Of a stretch of DNA of 64,000 nucleotides, positions 1-8,317 are shown piece after piece (the stretch's first letter is position 1; each line of letters starts with the position of its first letter). Both the position numbers and the translations under genes were made by a program. The stretch comes from Streptomyces longisporoflavus (GTDB taxonomy: Bacteria; Actinomycetota; Actinomycetes; Streptomycetales; Streptomycetaceae). Location of the stretch: assembly GCF_014649775.1 (NCBI RefSeq), contig NZ_BMTR01000006.1:62001-126000 (forward strand). The letters run 5' to 3'. The notes beneath the pieces are model-generated. The model was not told where the DNA came from. It was given only the letters and a program-made list of their open reading frames with translations, and searched no databases.

Positions 1-915
1 GGTGACTCCGACCAGGCCGATGCCCGTGAGCAACGCCACGGCGGGGAAGCGCAGGCCGGCGAACAGGGCGAAGCCCGCGAGGAAGGCCATGTTGAGCAGC
101 AGGCCGATGAGCAGCACCGGCAGGGTGTGCTTGTCGGCGAGCCTGCCGACGACGGTGTTGCCGATGACCGTGGCCGCTCCGTACGCGATGAGCAGCAGGG
201 GTACCGTGCCCGCGGAGAAACCGGTGACCTCGGTGAGGATCGGATTGAGGTAGCTGAAGGCGGAGAACGTGGCCCCGATGGCGAAGGTGCTGGTCGTCAG
301 GGACAGCCAGAGCCGGGGGCTGCGGAAGGCGCCGAGCTCCCGGCGGAGACCGCCGTCGTCGTCGGCCCTCTCGATACGCGGAACACCGACGAGGGTGGCG
401 AGCGCGGCGAGGACGGTCAGGCCCGTGATGGCCCAGAACGCGGCGCGCCAGCCCAGGTGTTCGCCGATGACGGTGGAGAGCGGCAGGCCGAGGAGCGTAC
501 CCAGCATCAACCCGTTGAGCGCCACCGCGATGGCCCTGCCCCGCGCTTCGGGCCGGGTCAGCCGCGCGCACAGGGAGATGGAGACACCGAAGAAGGCCTG
601 TGACGCGATGCCCGTGATGACGCGGGCCACGAGCATGGTGCGGTAGTCCGGGGCGAGGGCGGCGAGGACGTTGCCGACGAGGAAAATCCCGAACAGGACG
701 AGCAGAGCGCCCTTCTGACGCATCCTCAACAGCGCAACGGTGAGAAAGGGCCCGCCGAAGGCCATGGCCGCGGCGAAGGCGGTGATCAGGTACCCGATCT
801 CCGGGATGGTGGCGTCGAGTCCTTCGGCCATCTGCGGCATCAGACCGGCGACCACGAACTCACTGGTCACCATGGCGAAGATGCCGAGGGCCAGGAGATA
901 GACGGCGCGGGGCAT
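1..915 (-). CDS. MFS transporter, DHA1-type drug or sugar exporter (C-terminus beyond window)
   Basis: The frame is open from ATG at 915 to the window edge, giving the first 305 residues of a major facilitator superfamily proton antiporter. The N-terminus begins MPRAVYLLALGIFAMVTSEF, the usual first helix of AraJ/YdhP-like 12-TM exporters. About eight or nine hydrophobic segments follow, with a central charged loop near residues 190-205 (IERADDDGG) between the two six-helix halves. The last two or three helices are missing, so the family is clear but the substrate is not. The TetR gene lies 220 bp upstream on the same strand and probably controls it, because both upstream regions carry the same TCCAAAACA motif. 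Confidence 0.85.
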   Translation of the reverse strand, partial: MPRAVYLLALGIFAMVTSEFVVAGLMPQMAEGLDATIPEIGYLITAFAAAMAFGGPFLTVALLRMRQKGALLVLFGIFLVGNVLAALAPDYRTMLVARVITGIASQAFFGVSISLCARLTRPEARGRAIAVALNGLMLGTLLGLPLSTVIGEHLGWRAAFWAITGLTVLAALATLVGVPRIERADDDGGLRRELGAFRSPRLWLSLTTSTFAIGATFSAFSYLNPILTEVTGFSAGTVPLLLIAYGAATVIGNTVVGRLADKHTLPVLLIGLLLNMAFLAGFALFAGLRFPAVALLTGIGLVGVT

Positions 916-998
916 TGGGGACTCCTGTCGGGGCTGGGGTGTTGGGCGGGCGAAGAAGCGCGTGCGGGTGGTGCACGCGTACGTTATGAACTGCTCAG

Positions 999-1007
999 TC
1001 CAAAACA
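999..1007. promoter_or_regulatory. Putative TetR operator half-site upstream of the MFS gene
   Basis: TCCAAAACA lies about 85 bp upstream of the MFS start. The same nonamer, inverted, lies at 1746-1754 just upstream of the TetR start. A motif shared between a regulator and its neighbour suggests an autoregulated operator. It is only nine bases and not clearly palindromic, so this is tentative. Confidence 0.35.
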
Positions 1008-1134
1008 AGGGCGTGCGAGAGCGCGGATGGAGTCAAGGGGCGGTCCGGGCCGGGTCGTTCCGCATCGGGCCGCATCGGGCCGGGGGAGCGGCGGCGCGGC
1101 GGAGCGCTGGCGCCGGGGTGTCCGAGTCGGCGTG

Positions 1135-1731
1135 TCAGCGTGTCAGCGAGTCCAGGGCGGTCTCCGCGATGGCGGTCAGGGCGGCACGGTCGGCGCCGCC
1201 CTGTGCCGAGATCCGCATGCCGCCGATGACGGCGTTCAGGAAGCGGGCCAGATCGCCCGCGTCCCGCGTGGAAGAGATGTCACCGCCGCTCTGGCCTGCA
1301 CGGATGACGGCGCTGATGGCGGCAAGACGCGCCGCGAGGTCGCGTGCGAGCAGCTCGGCGGCCTCGGGGTCACGCCCGGCGAGCTCCACGGTCGTGTTGA
1401 CGGTCAGACAGCCGATGCTGTGCCCGTCCTCGCGGCACTCGAACTCGGAGTCGACGATGCGGGCGAAGAGGGCGCGAAGACGCTCCATCGGGGAGCGCCC
1501 GGCATCCTCCAGGATCTCGACCTGACCGGCCGTCATGGAATCGATGTAGCGGGCCAGGGCTCGCTGGAACAGCTCGTGCTTGCTGCTGAAGGTGTTGTAG
1601 ATGCTGCTGCGGCCCAGTCCGGTGGCGTCGCACAGATCCTGGGTCGAGGTGGCCTCGTAGCCGTTCACCCAGAAGGCGCGCATCGCCGCGTCCAGGGCCC
1701 GTTCCTCGTCGAAGGTTCGCGGTCGGGCCAT
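1135..1731 (-). CDS. TetR/AcrR-family transcriptional regulator
   Basis: A 198-residue DNA-binding repressor. The N-terminal helix-turn-helix is clear: MARPRTFDEERALDAAMRAF, then a recognition region reading TGLGRSSIYNTFSSK at roughly residues 38-52. The C-terminal half is the variable ligand-binding and dimerisation domain. The frame is open upstream to an ATG at 1767, but MARPR at 1731 is the conserved TetR N-terminus and is preferred. It is followed on the same strand by the MFS exporter, a common repressor/efflux pair. The ligand is unknown. The divergent alpha/beta hydrolase starts 135 bp away and may also be controlled. Confidence 0.9.
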   Translation of the reverse strand: MARPRTFDEERALDAAMRAFWVNGYEATSTQDLCDATGLGRSSIYNTFSSKHELFQRALARYIDSMTAGQVEILEDAGRSPMERLRALFARIVDSEFECREDGHSIGCLTVNTTVELAGRDPEAAELLARDLAARLAAISAVIRAGQSGGDISSTRDAGDLARFLNAVIGGMRISAQGGADRAALTAIAETALDSLTR

Positions 1732-1745
1732 GCCGGGACGGTACC

Positions 1746-1754
1746 TGTTTTGGA
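1746..1754. promoter_or_regulatory. Putative TetR operator half-site in the TetR upstream region
   Basis: TGTTTTGGA, the reverse complement of the TCCAAAACA copy at 999-1007. It lies 15 bp upstream of the TetR start codon, where a bound repressor would block its own transcription. It also sits in the shared region with the divergent hydrolase. Confidence 0.35.
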
Positions 1755-1866
1755 ACGCCCAGTGCAATACGTAAGGTAGAGTTACCCCTTAATCGATCCT
1801 ACTGGTAACGTCGATCTCCAGGACGGGAAGCCGGAGCTGATCGACGACAGCGGGGGGTATCCGAAC

Positions 1867-2712
1867 ATGACCAGGCAGTGGCAGTTGGGGGAGACGTTCG
1901 AGACGCCGGACGGCTATGTGAGGTGGGCGTCGTTCGGGGAGGGGGACCCGGTGGTCCTCCTGCACGGCTCGCCGTTCTCGTCGTACATCTGGCGCGAGAT
2001 CGCCCCCGCCCTGGCCCGTACCCGCAGGGTCTACGTCTGGGACCTGCTCGGCTTCGGGCAGTCGGAGCAGCGGGAGGGGCAGGACGTCGGCCTGGCGGCA
2101 CAGGGCAGGCTCTTCGCCCGCCTTCTCGCCCACTGGGGCCTGGACCGCGGCGACCGCCCCAGCGTCGTCGCGCACGATGTCGGCGGTGCGGTGGCGCTGC
2201 GGGCGTTGCTCCTGGAGGGCGCGGAGTACAAAGACCTCACGCTGGTCGACGCGGTCGGCGGCGGCGAGTGGGGGACGGGCTACTTCAAGCTCATCCGTGA
2301 GAACGCGCACGTCTTCGAGCAACTCCCCGACTACGCCCACGAAGCGCTGGTGGCCGGCCACCTCCGCCACGCCACGCACACCGGCTACGGACCGGGCGTC
2401 CTGGACGCGTACATCGACCCATGGCGCGGCACGGCAGGCCAGGCGGCGTTCTACCGCCAGTACCGACAGTTCGCACAGTCTCAGACGGACGAGCTCGAAC
2501 CTCTCCTGGGCAAGGTGGACGTGCCGACCCGCATCATCTGGGCCCGCCAAGACCGCCTTCTCCCAACGGAGTTCGCCGATTTCCTCGATGCCCGGATTCC
2601 GCACGCCGAGCTGACCTGGCTGGACAACGCGGGCCACACCATCCAGGAGGACGCACCGGCCCGCTTGCTCGCACACCTGACGACAGGCTTCCGGACTGCT
2701 TCGCAGGTCTGA
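1867..2712 (+). CDS. Alpha/beta hydrolase, haloalkane dehalogenase-like
   Basis: A 281-residue cytoplasmic alpha/beta hydrolase. The oxyanion/halide-site motif reads HGSPFSSYIWR (residues 33-43), very like HGNPTSSYLWR of haloalkane dehalogenases. The nucleophile elbow is AHDVGG with Asp104, not the Ser of an esterase. The later acid is likely the Asp of ARQDRL, and the catalytic His is in AGHTIQED near the C-terminus. An Asp nucleophile is the hallmark of dehalogenases and epoxide hydrolases, so C-halogen or epoxide hydrolysis is inferred. The substrate is unknown. It is transcribed divergently from the TetR gene. Confidence 0.85.
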   Translation: MTRQWQLGETFETPDGYVRWASFGEGDPVVLLHGSPFSSYIWREIAPALARTRRVYVWDLLGFGQSEQREGQDVGLAAQGRLFARLLAHWGLDRGDRPSVVAHDVGGAVALRALLLEGAEYKDLTLVDAVGGGEWGTGYFKLIRENAHVFEQLPDYAHEALVAGHLRHATHTGYGPGVLDAYIDPWRGTAGQAAFYRQYRQFAQSQTDELEPLLGKVDVPTRIIWARQDRLLPTEFADFLDARIPHAELTWLDNAGHTIQEDAPARLLAHLTTGFRTASQV

Positions 2713-3140
2713 GCGCCCTTACGCCACTCCACCGCGAACGCCCGCGCCGGATTCGCGGTGAACATCCCGGGAGTGCTCATGGCCCAAGGCGATCCAGCAG
2801 CACGCGGGCGCGGGCCAGGGCAGCATGGGACAGGAGTCGGATTCAGTCGCGTCCGCCGCGCGGGAGCTGGCGTCGTTCCGGACGGCCGGCGGCGAGAGCG
2901 TGATCAAGTGGACACCGCTGGACACCGTACGGAATGGGCCGCAGGACAGGAGACCAGCCGGGAGCAGTCCCGCCACGCCCACGTACTCCCGCAGTGGTAC
3001 GCGCACGGCCGCTGGCCGTACGACGACCCGGACCCCCTCGGAGCGCGAGCCTCGAAGCATCGCTCAAGCCGAACCGTCGGCCGGCCTCCGCGCCAGTTTC
3101 CGCGTCGGCCCCCGCGCTGACCTCCGAGGAGATGGACACC
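2713..3140. other. Intergenic stretch without a supportable gene
   Basis: These 428 bases separate the hydrolase from the SHOCT/ABC operon. Several frames are open in both directions, as expected at this GC content, but none gives a protein with recognisable motifs or a credible ribosome binding site. The promoter of the ABC operon must lie in its distal part. No palindrome or repeat stood out. Confidence 0.5.
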
Positions 3141-3458
3141 ATGAACACCCTGGCTCACTTCGACGGCGGGCCCGGCCCGTGGATCCTGTTCTTCCCGCTC
3201 GTCTGGGCGGCCGTCGTGATCGGCGGCATCACCCTCCTGCGCCGCACCGTATGGCGGGGCCGCCGCGCACCGTGGCAGCGGTACGGCGCCGAGCACCACG
3301 CACGCATCGACGAGAAGTCCCCCATCGCCCTGCTCGGCCGTCGCTTCGCCGCCGGCGAGATCGACGAGGACGAGTACTGGCGCCGCCTGTCCGTCCTGAA
3401 CGAGGAGTTCGGACGCACCCCCAAGGGTGGACGCACCCCCAAGGGCGGTGCGGCATGA
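3141..3458 (+). CDS. Small membrane protein with C-terminal SHOCT domain
   Basis: About 105 residues. One transmembrane helix lies near residues 13-34 (WILFFPLVWAAVVIGGITLL), followed by a basic stretch. A short C-terminal SHOCT motif (LLGRRFAAGEIDEDEYWRRL) occupies about residues 65-85. The start at 3141 is chosen over the in-frame ATG at 3132 because GAGGAG at 3126-3131 is correctly spaced only for 3141. The tail holds an 18-bp tandem duplication encoding GRTPKG twice. The stop overlaps the ABC ATPase start (ATGA), so the two are translationally coupled. SHOCT domains often accompany membrane or oligomeric proteins, but the role here is unknown. Confidence 0.75.
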   Translation: MNTLAHFDGGPGPWILFFPLVWAAVVIGGITLLRRTVWRGRRAPWQRYGAEHHARIDEKSPIALLGRRFAAGEIDEDEYWRRLSVLNEEFGRTPKGGRTPKGGAA

Positions 3459-4303
3459 CCACCGCGACCGGACAACCCGGCCCCGGCCCCGGCCCCGGTT
3501 CCGGCTCCGGCCCCGGTTCCGGCACCGCCACCCGCGACGCCGCCCGCGTCACCGACGCCGTCAAGGTCTACGGCAGCGGCGACACCGCCGTACGGGCCCT
3601 GGACGGGGTGAGCGTCGGGTTTCCCGCCGGACGCTTCACCGCGATCATGGGCCCGTCGGGCTCGGGCAAGTCCACCTTGATGCACTGCGCCGCGGGCCTA
3701 GACACCCTCACCTCGGGAAGCGCCCGCATCGGCGGCGCCGAATTGGGCGCGCTCGACGACCGCCGCCTCACGCTCCTGCGCCGCGACCGCGTCGGCTTCG
3801 TCTTCCAGGCCTTCAACCTGGTGCCGACGCTGACCGTGGCCGAGAACATCACGCTCCCGATGGACCTCGCCAAAAAGCGGGGCGACCGCGCGTCGGCGGA
3901 GTGGACCGACGCCCTCATCGATGTGGTGGGGCTGCGCGACCGACTCCACCACAGGCCCGCCGAGCTGTCCGGCGGGCAGCAGCAACGCGTCGCCGTGGCG
4001 CGGGCGTTCGCGGGCCGGCCCGACGTCGTCTTCGCCGACGAACCGACCGGCAACCTGGACTCGCGCTCCGGCGAGGACGTCCTGCGGCTGCTCGGCCGCG
4101 CCGTGCGGCAGATGGACCGTACCGTCGTCATGGTCACCCACGACCCGGTGGCCGCAGCCCACGCCGACGAGGTCGTCTTCCTGGCCGACGGCCGCCTCGT
4201 GGACACGATGACGGACCCGACCGCCGACAAGGTCCTTGACCGGCTCAAGGAATTCGACACGACGAGCGCGGCAGTTCCCGGCGGCAAGGGGGCGCCGTCA
4301 TGA
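3455..4303 (+). CDS. ABC transporter ATP-binding protein (LolD/MacB type)
   Basis: A 282-residue nucleotide-binding subunit. Walker A is GPSGSGKST (66-74), the Q-loop Gln is near 118, the signature is LSGGQQQR (171-178), Walker B is VVFADEP (191-197), and the switch His is in VTHD near 227. The pattern matches the lipoprotein-release/macrolide-export class that works with FtsX-fold permeases. The first ~25 residues are a Gly-Pro-Ser low-complexity extension. The start overlaps the SHOCT stop and the stop overlaps the permease start, both ATGA, so the three genes form a tight operon. The transported substrate cannot be inferred. Confidence 0.92.
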   Translation: MTTATGQPGPGPGPGSGSGPGSGTATRDAARVTDAVKVYGSGDTAVRALDGVSVGFPAGRFTAIMGPSGSGKSTLMHCAAGLDTLTSGSARIGGAELGALDDRRLTLLRRDRVGFVFQAFNLVPTLTVAENITLPMDLAKKRGDRASAEWTDALIDVVGLRDRLHHRPAELSGGQQQRVAVARAFAGRPDVVFADEPTGNLDSRSGEDVLRLLGRAVRQMDRTVVMVTHDPVAAAHADEVVFLADGRLVDTMTDPTADKVLDRLKEFDTTSAAVPGGKGAPS

Positions 4304-6891
4304 GCCCTCCCGGCACGTCCAGGAGTTCCCTGGGCACGTCCGCGCGCCTCAGCCTCTCCTCGCTGCGCGGCCACAAGCGGCGCTTCGCCGGTACGTTCCT
4401 CGCGGTCATGCTCGGCGTCGCCTTCCTGGCCGGCACGCTCGTCATGGGCGACACCCTGCGCGGCAGCTTCGACACGATGTTCGGCAACGCGACGCGCGGT
4501 ACCGACGCCGTCGTCCGCAGCGCCGACACCATCACCACGCCCGACGACAGCCAGGGCACCCGGCAGCCCGTCAAGACCTCGCTGGCACAGAAGATCGAGC
4601 GGACCGACGGGGTGGCCGCCGCCGCACCGGCCATCCAGGGCGCGGGCCAGCTGCTCGGCAAGGACGGGGAGCCCATCGGCGGCGAAGGCCCGCCCACCCT
4701 GGCCGGCAACTGGATCGACGACGGCGAACTGAACGCCTACCGGCTGGCCGAAGGCCGCGCCCCCGCCAGGTCCGGCGAGGTGGTCGTCAACCGTGGTGCC
4801 GCCGAAGCCGGTGACCTGGAGATCGGCGACACGACGACGCTGCGCACCCCCGGGCCCGTCGAGGTGACGATCGTGGGCCTCGCGACGTTCGGCGGCGAGG
4901 ACGGCATGGCGCAGACCACCTTCACCGGCATGACCCTGGCCGACGCGGAGAAGTACCTGACGCCGAAGCCCGGCGAGGCCGCGTCCATCCAGGTGCGGGC
5001 CGGCCCCGGCATGAGCGAGCAGGAACTCGTCGACGCGCTGAGTCCCGTACTTCCCGGGGGAGTTGAGGCGATCACCGGCGAGGCGTCGGCCGCGGAGAAC
5101 ACCGACAACATCTCCGGGCAGTTCCTGACGCTCTTCACCGGCTTCCTGCTCGTCTTCTCCGGCGTCGCGCTGCTCGTCGCGACCTTCAGCATCCACAACA
5201 CCTTCGCGATCGTCGTCGCCCAGCGCACCCGCGAGAACGCCCTCCTGCGCGCACTCGGCGCCTCGCGGAGGCAGGTCACCGCGGCCACCCTGATCGAGGC
5301 GGGCGTGGTCGCCATGGTGGCGTCCGTCGCGGGCCTCGCGGGCGGCATCGGGATCGCGGCCGGACTCCAGAGGCTCTTCCCGGTGATCGGCTTCCCCTTC
5401 CCCGAGGGCGACTTGGTGATCAGCGCCCTGTCGATGCTGCTGCCGCTCGCGGTGGGCATCGTGGTCTGCCTGGGCTCGGCCGTACTGCCCGCCCTTCGCG
5501 CCGGGCGCACCGCACCGCTCGCGGCACTGCGCGAGACCGCTCTCGACCAGTCCGGGGCGTCGCGGAGCCGGGCGGTGACGGGCGCGCTCCTCGCGCTCGC
5601 CGCCGTGGGGCTCTCGCTGACCGGCGTCCTCGTCAGCCCGTCCGTATGGCTGGCGGGCGCCGGGGCGGTTCTCGCGCTCGCCGCGTTCGTCGTGCTCGGG
5701 CCGGTCGCTTCCTCGCGGGCGGTACGCGTGCTCGGCGCGCCCCTCGACCGGCTGCGCGGCGTCACGGGCGGACTCGCCCGGCGCAACGCCCTGCGCAGCC
5801 CCAAGCGGACCGCCGCCACCGCGGGCGCACTGATGATCGGCGTCGCCGTGGTCTCGCTCTTCACGGTCTTCGGCGCATCCCTGAAGGCGACCATGGACCA
5901 GACGGTGAACCGCTCCTTCGCCGGTGACCTGGCCATCAGCACCCCCGGCTTCGGCGCGGGCGGCAGCGGACTCAGCCCCGAGCTGGCCCCCGCGCTCGCC
6001 GGGCGGCCGGAGGTCGCGACCGCGGTCGGCCTCGGCAAGGGCGCGGCGGAGGTCGAGGGGGAGGGGCGCGCGCTGACCGTCACCGACCCGGCGCCCTTCG
6101 CCGAGTCCTTCGACCTCGGCAAGGTCGAGGGATCGCTGAACGGCCTCGGCACCGACGGCATCGCCATCACCCGCGAGGAGGCCGACAAGCAGGACCTCGA
6201 GGTCGGTTCCAGGGCCCGGCTCGCCTTCGCCGACGGGCAGAAGGCCACCTTCACCGTCCGGGCGGTGTACGGCAGGTCGGAACTCGCCGGGGACTACGTC
6301 ATCACCCGCGAGGCCTGGGCGCCGCACCGCATGCAGGACGCCGACAGCCTCGTCTCCGTCACCCTCAAGGACGGCGTGAGCGCGGAGGACGGCAAGGCGG
6401 CCGTCACCAGGACCGCGCGGGAGTACGGCAATCCGGATGTGCAGACCCGTGACGCATATGCACGGTCCGCGGCGGGCGGCATCGACATGATGCTGACCCT
6501 CGTCTACGCCCTGCTGGCGCTCGCCGTCCTGATCGCCCTGCTCGGCATCGCCAACACCCTGACGCTCGCGATCCACGAACGGACCCGCGAGCTCGGCCTG
6601 CTGCGTGCCGTCGGCCAGACCAGGGCGCAGCTGCGGGCCATGGTCCGCTGGGAGTCGGTCCTCGTCGCCGCCTTCGGCACGGCCGGTGGTCTCGTGCTCG
6701 GCGGGTTCCTCGGCTGGGTGCTCGTCAAGGCCTCGGACGGCGCGACGAGCAGTGCCTTCGCGTTCGCGGTGCCACCCGTGCAACTGGCGGTGGTCGTCCT
6801 GGTGGGCCTGGCGGCGGGAGCCCTGGCGGGTCTGCGTCCGGCACGGCGGGCCGCACGCCTGGACGTGCTGCGTGCCATCGCCACCGAGTGA
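4300..6891 (+). CDS. ABC transporter permease, FtsX-like, two-repeat type
   Basis: An 863-residue integral membrane permease with two FtsX-fold modules. An N-terminal helix (FAGTFLAVMLGVAFLAGTLV) is followed by a large extracytoplasmic domain (about residues 55-260), a three-helix block, two middle helices, a second extracytoplasmic domain (about 540-720) and a C-terminal helical block. The cytoplasmic coupling motif TRENALLRALGASRRQ recurs near the C-terminus as TRELGLLRAVGQTRAQ, showing the internal duplication. It pairs with the preceding ATPase as an exporter or mechanotransmission complex rather than an importer; there is no binding protein. A hairpin follows the stop. Confidence 0.92.
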   Translation: MSPPGTSRSSLGTSARLSLSSLRGHKRRFAGTFLAVMLGVAFLAGTLVMGDTLRGSFDTMFGNATRGTDAVVRSADTITTPDDSQGTRQPVKTSLAQKIERTDGVAAAAPAIQGAGQLLGKDGEPIGGEGPPTLAGNWIDDGELNAYRLAEGRAPARSGEVVVNRGAAEAGDLEIGDTTTLRTPGPVEVTIVGLATFGGEDGMAQTTFTGMTLADAEKYLTPKPGEAASIQVRAGPGMSEQELVDALSPVLPGGVEAITGEASAAENTDNISGQFLTLFTGFLLVFSGVALLVATFSIHNTFAIVVAQRTRENALLRALGASRRQVTAATLIEAGVVAMVASVAGLAGGIGIAAGLQRLFPVIGFPFPEGDLVISALSMLLPLAVGIVVCLGSAVLPALRAGRTAPLAALRETALDQSGASRSRAVTGALLALAAVGLSLTGVLVSPSVWLAGAGAVLALAAFVVLGPVASSRAVRVLGAPLDRLRGVTGGLARRNALRSPKRTAATAGALMIGVAVVSLFTVFGASLKATMDQTVNRSFAGDLAISTPGFGAGGSGLSPELAPALAGRPEVATAVGLGKGAAEVEGEGRALTVTDPAPFAESFDLGKVEGSLNGLGTDGIAITREEADKQDLEVGSRARLAFADGQKATFTVRAVYGRSELAGDYVITREAWAPHRMQDADSLVSVTLKDGVSAEDGKAAVTRTAREYGNPDVQTRDAYARSAAGGIDMMLTLVYALLALAVLIALLGIANTLTLAIHERTRELGLLRAVGQTRAQLRAMVRWESVLVAAFGTAGGLVLGGFLGWVLVKASDGATSSAFAFAVPPVQLAVVVLVGLAAGALAGLRPARRAARLDVLRAIATE

Positions 6892-6908
6892 CGTAGGACG
6901 CCCGGTCC

Positions 6909-6949
6909 GCGGTGACAGGCACGGCCCGTCCCGCGGAGTCTGTCACCGC
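6909..6949. terminator. Stem-loop between convergent genes
   Basis: GCGGTGACAG (6909-6918) pairs perfectly with CTGTCACCGC (6940-6949), with a 21-base loop. It lies between the converging ABC permease and RsbW-like genes, where a bidirectional terminator is expected. There is no U-tract, as is common in Streptomyces. Confidence 0.55.
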
Positions 6950-6953
6950 CCGG

Positions 6954-7493
6954 TCAGCCGACAACGGCCGACCGGGCGGGAGCGTGTCCGGGCGCGTGCC
7001 CGTCGGCGAGCGACGGCGCCCCGGTGCCCAGGTCCGCGAAGGGGCCGGGCGTGGCAACGCCGTACGCGGGATACGTGGACGGCAGCGCGACGGCGGGCGT
7101 GGGGGCCGGAAGGGTGAACCAGACGACTTTGCCCGTGTCGCCGTGGGGGCGTACCCCCCAGCTCTGGCTGACCGCGGCGACCATGGCAAGCCCGCGGCCG
7201 CACGTCTCGAAGAGTTCCGCGTCGTGCACTTCGGGAAGACGCGGATCGTGGTCGTGCACGGAGACCGTGAGGCGGTCGAGCAGCAGCTCGATCTCCACGG
7301 TGCACACCTTGTCCGGCTGTGCGTGCCGGTGCACGTTGGTCAGAAGCTCGGTCACACCGAGCGCGGCTCGGTCGATCAACGGATCGAGATGCCAGTAGCG
7401 CAACTGCGCCGATACGATTCTGCGGACCTGGCCGATCCGCGACGGCAGGGCCTGAAGCTCTACCGTGCAATACCTGCTTGGCTGGCTGATCAC
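6954..7493 (-). CDS. RsbW-like ATP-binding regulatory protein (HATPase_c anti-sigma kinase family)
   Basis: A 179-residue single-domain GHKL ATPase. The N-box reads ALGVTELLTNVHRHA (about 44-58), and later motifs VHDHDPRLP and CGRGLAMVAAVSQSWG supply the G1 and G2 boxes. Streptomyces encode dozens of these, related to the SpoIIAB/RsbW anti-sigma kinases and usually of unknown partner. The C-terminal ~45 residues are Pro/Ala-rich and probably disordered. The start is GTG at 7493, with GGGGAG about 8 bases upstream. No sigma factor or STAS anti-anti-sigma gene is adjacent, so the target is unknown. Confidence 0.85.
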   Translation of the reverse strand: MISQPSRYCTVELQALPSRIGQVRRIVSAQLRYWHLDPLIDRAALGVTELLTNVHRHAQPDKVCTVEIELLLDRLTVSVHDHDPRLPEVHDAELFETCGRGLAMVAAVSQSWGVRPHGDTGKVVWFTLPAPTPAVALPSTYPAYGVATPGPFADLGTGAPSLADGHAPGHAPARSAVVG

Positions 7494-7692
7494 GGTTGCG
7501 ACTCCCCGAATTGCGTCCGGAAGAAGGCGACGATCGGATTCAGCAGCGGCCGCGGGGTCTGCCGGCTGCTGTTGGTGCCGGCGGGCTGGTTCGCAGCGTC
7601 ATCGCCGATGAACCCAGAGTGATGTGACACCAGAGTGACTCAGGGGGCGCGGGCCTGCAACTCGCACCGCACCCCGGGAGCGCACGGGCCTC

Positions 7693-8022
7693 TCAGGCGC
7701 GTGCCCGGTGACCTCCGGCCCTGCGAACCGCGTCGATGAACCTGCCTACCGTGGGCGGCCCCGACTTGCCGGGGGCCGGCTCATGGTCGGCGAGGGTGAG
7801 CCGATAGCGCGTGCCGTTCAGTTCGGCAAGAGCGCGGTCGTCGGAGGCGAACCACGGCTTTCCGGCCCGCACCGTCTGGACCGGCGCGCTGTCGATCTCC
7901 CGGCCGTAACTCGTCAGGAGCTCGAACCGGCCGTCGGTGATGCGGATTTGACCCGCCCGGGTGAGAGAGCGCAGCCGTCGTCCGATTCGCACGCCCGTGG
8001 CCGTGAACTCCGGCTCCGCCAT
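7693..8022 (-). CDS. Conserved hypothetical protein, about 109 residues
   Basis: A small soluble protein starting MAEPEFTATGVRIGRRLRSL. The ATG at 8022 is chosen over upstream in-frame starts because AAGGGGG lies at good spacing before it and upstream codons show no conserved character. The sequence looks like a small beta-rich domain (RITDGRFELLTSYGREID, then GKPWFASDDRALAELNGTRY). I recognise no family and propose no function. It is divergent from cds1 across a 295-bp region containing a perfect inverted repeat. Confidence 0.65.
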   Translation of the reverse strand: MAEPEFTATGVRIGRRLRSLTRAGQIRITDGRFELLTSYGREIDSAPVQTVRAGKPWFASDDRALAELNGTRYRLTLADHEPAPGKSGPPTVGRFIDAVRRAGGHRARA

Positions 8023-8201
8023 GACGTTCCGCCCCCTTGAGCGATTCGGTTGGTCGTTCCGTACGGGACCGCCGTCCCGTGCGGTGCAGTCTGCACGCAC
8101 ATGGCGTCGAGCACCAGTGCGTATGAAGTCGTGGTCATAAATGGACGCCGTCCTCTTCCCAGTGTGCCGTGCCGCGGTGTCAGTCGGCTGAGCCAGGTGT
8201 T

Positions 8202-8220
8202 CCTTTGAGGTGCTCAAAGG
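8202..8220. promoter_or_regulatory. Perfect inverted repeat upstream of cds1
   Basis: CCTTTGAG (8202-8209) and CTCAAAGG (8213-8220) are perfect 8-base arms separated by GTG. The element is AT-richer than its surroundings and lies 98 bp upstream of the cds1 start, between divergent genes. It is a candidate repressor or activator site; the protein is not known. Confidence 0.5.
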
Positions 8221-8317
8221 TGTGTTTATGCAGGTGAGGAGCGTGCGGAAGGTGCTTATGATCGAAGTGTCCGGCCCGCTGCGAGCGCGGCCAGGTTGTC
8301 GCCCTAGGAGCCGCGCG

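Noticed and set aside
2713..3140. Several overlapping open frames between the hydrolase and the ABC operon
   Set aside because: None has a recognisable motif, a credible start or consistent protein-like composition; open frames are expected at this GC content.
3568..6783. 1071-codon minus-strand frame opposite the ABC genes
   Set aside because: It is antisense to two clear ABC transporter genes, with repetitive Arg/Gly/Asp-rich composition and no family motifs.
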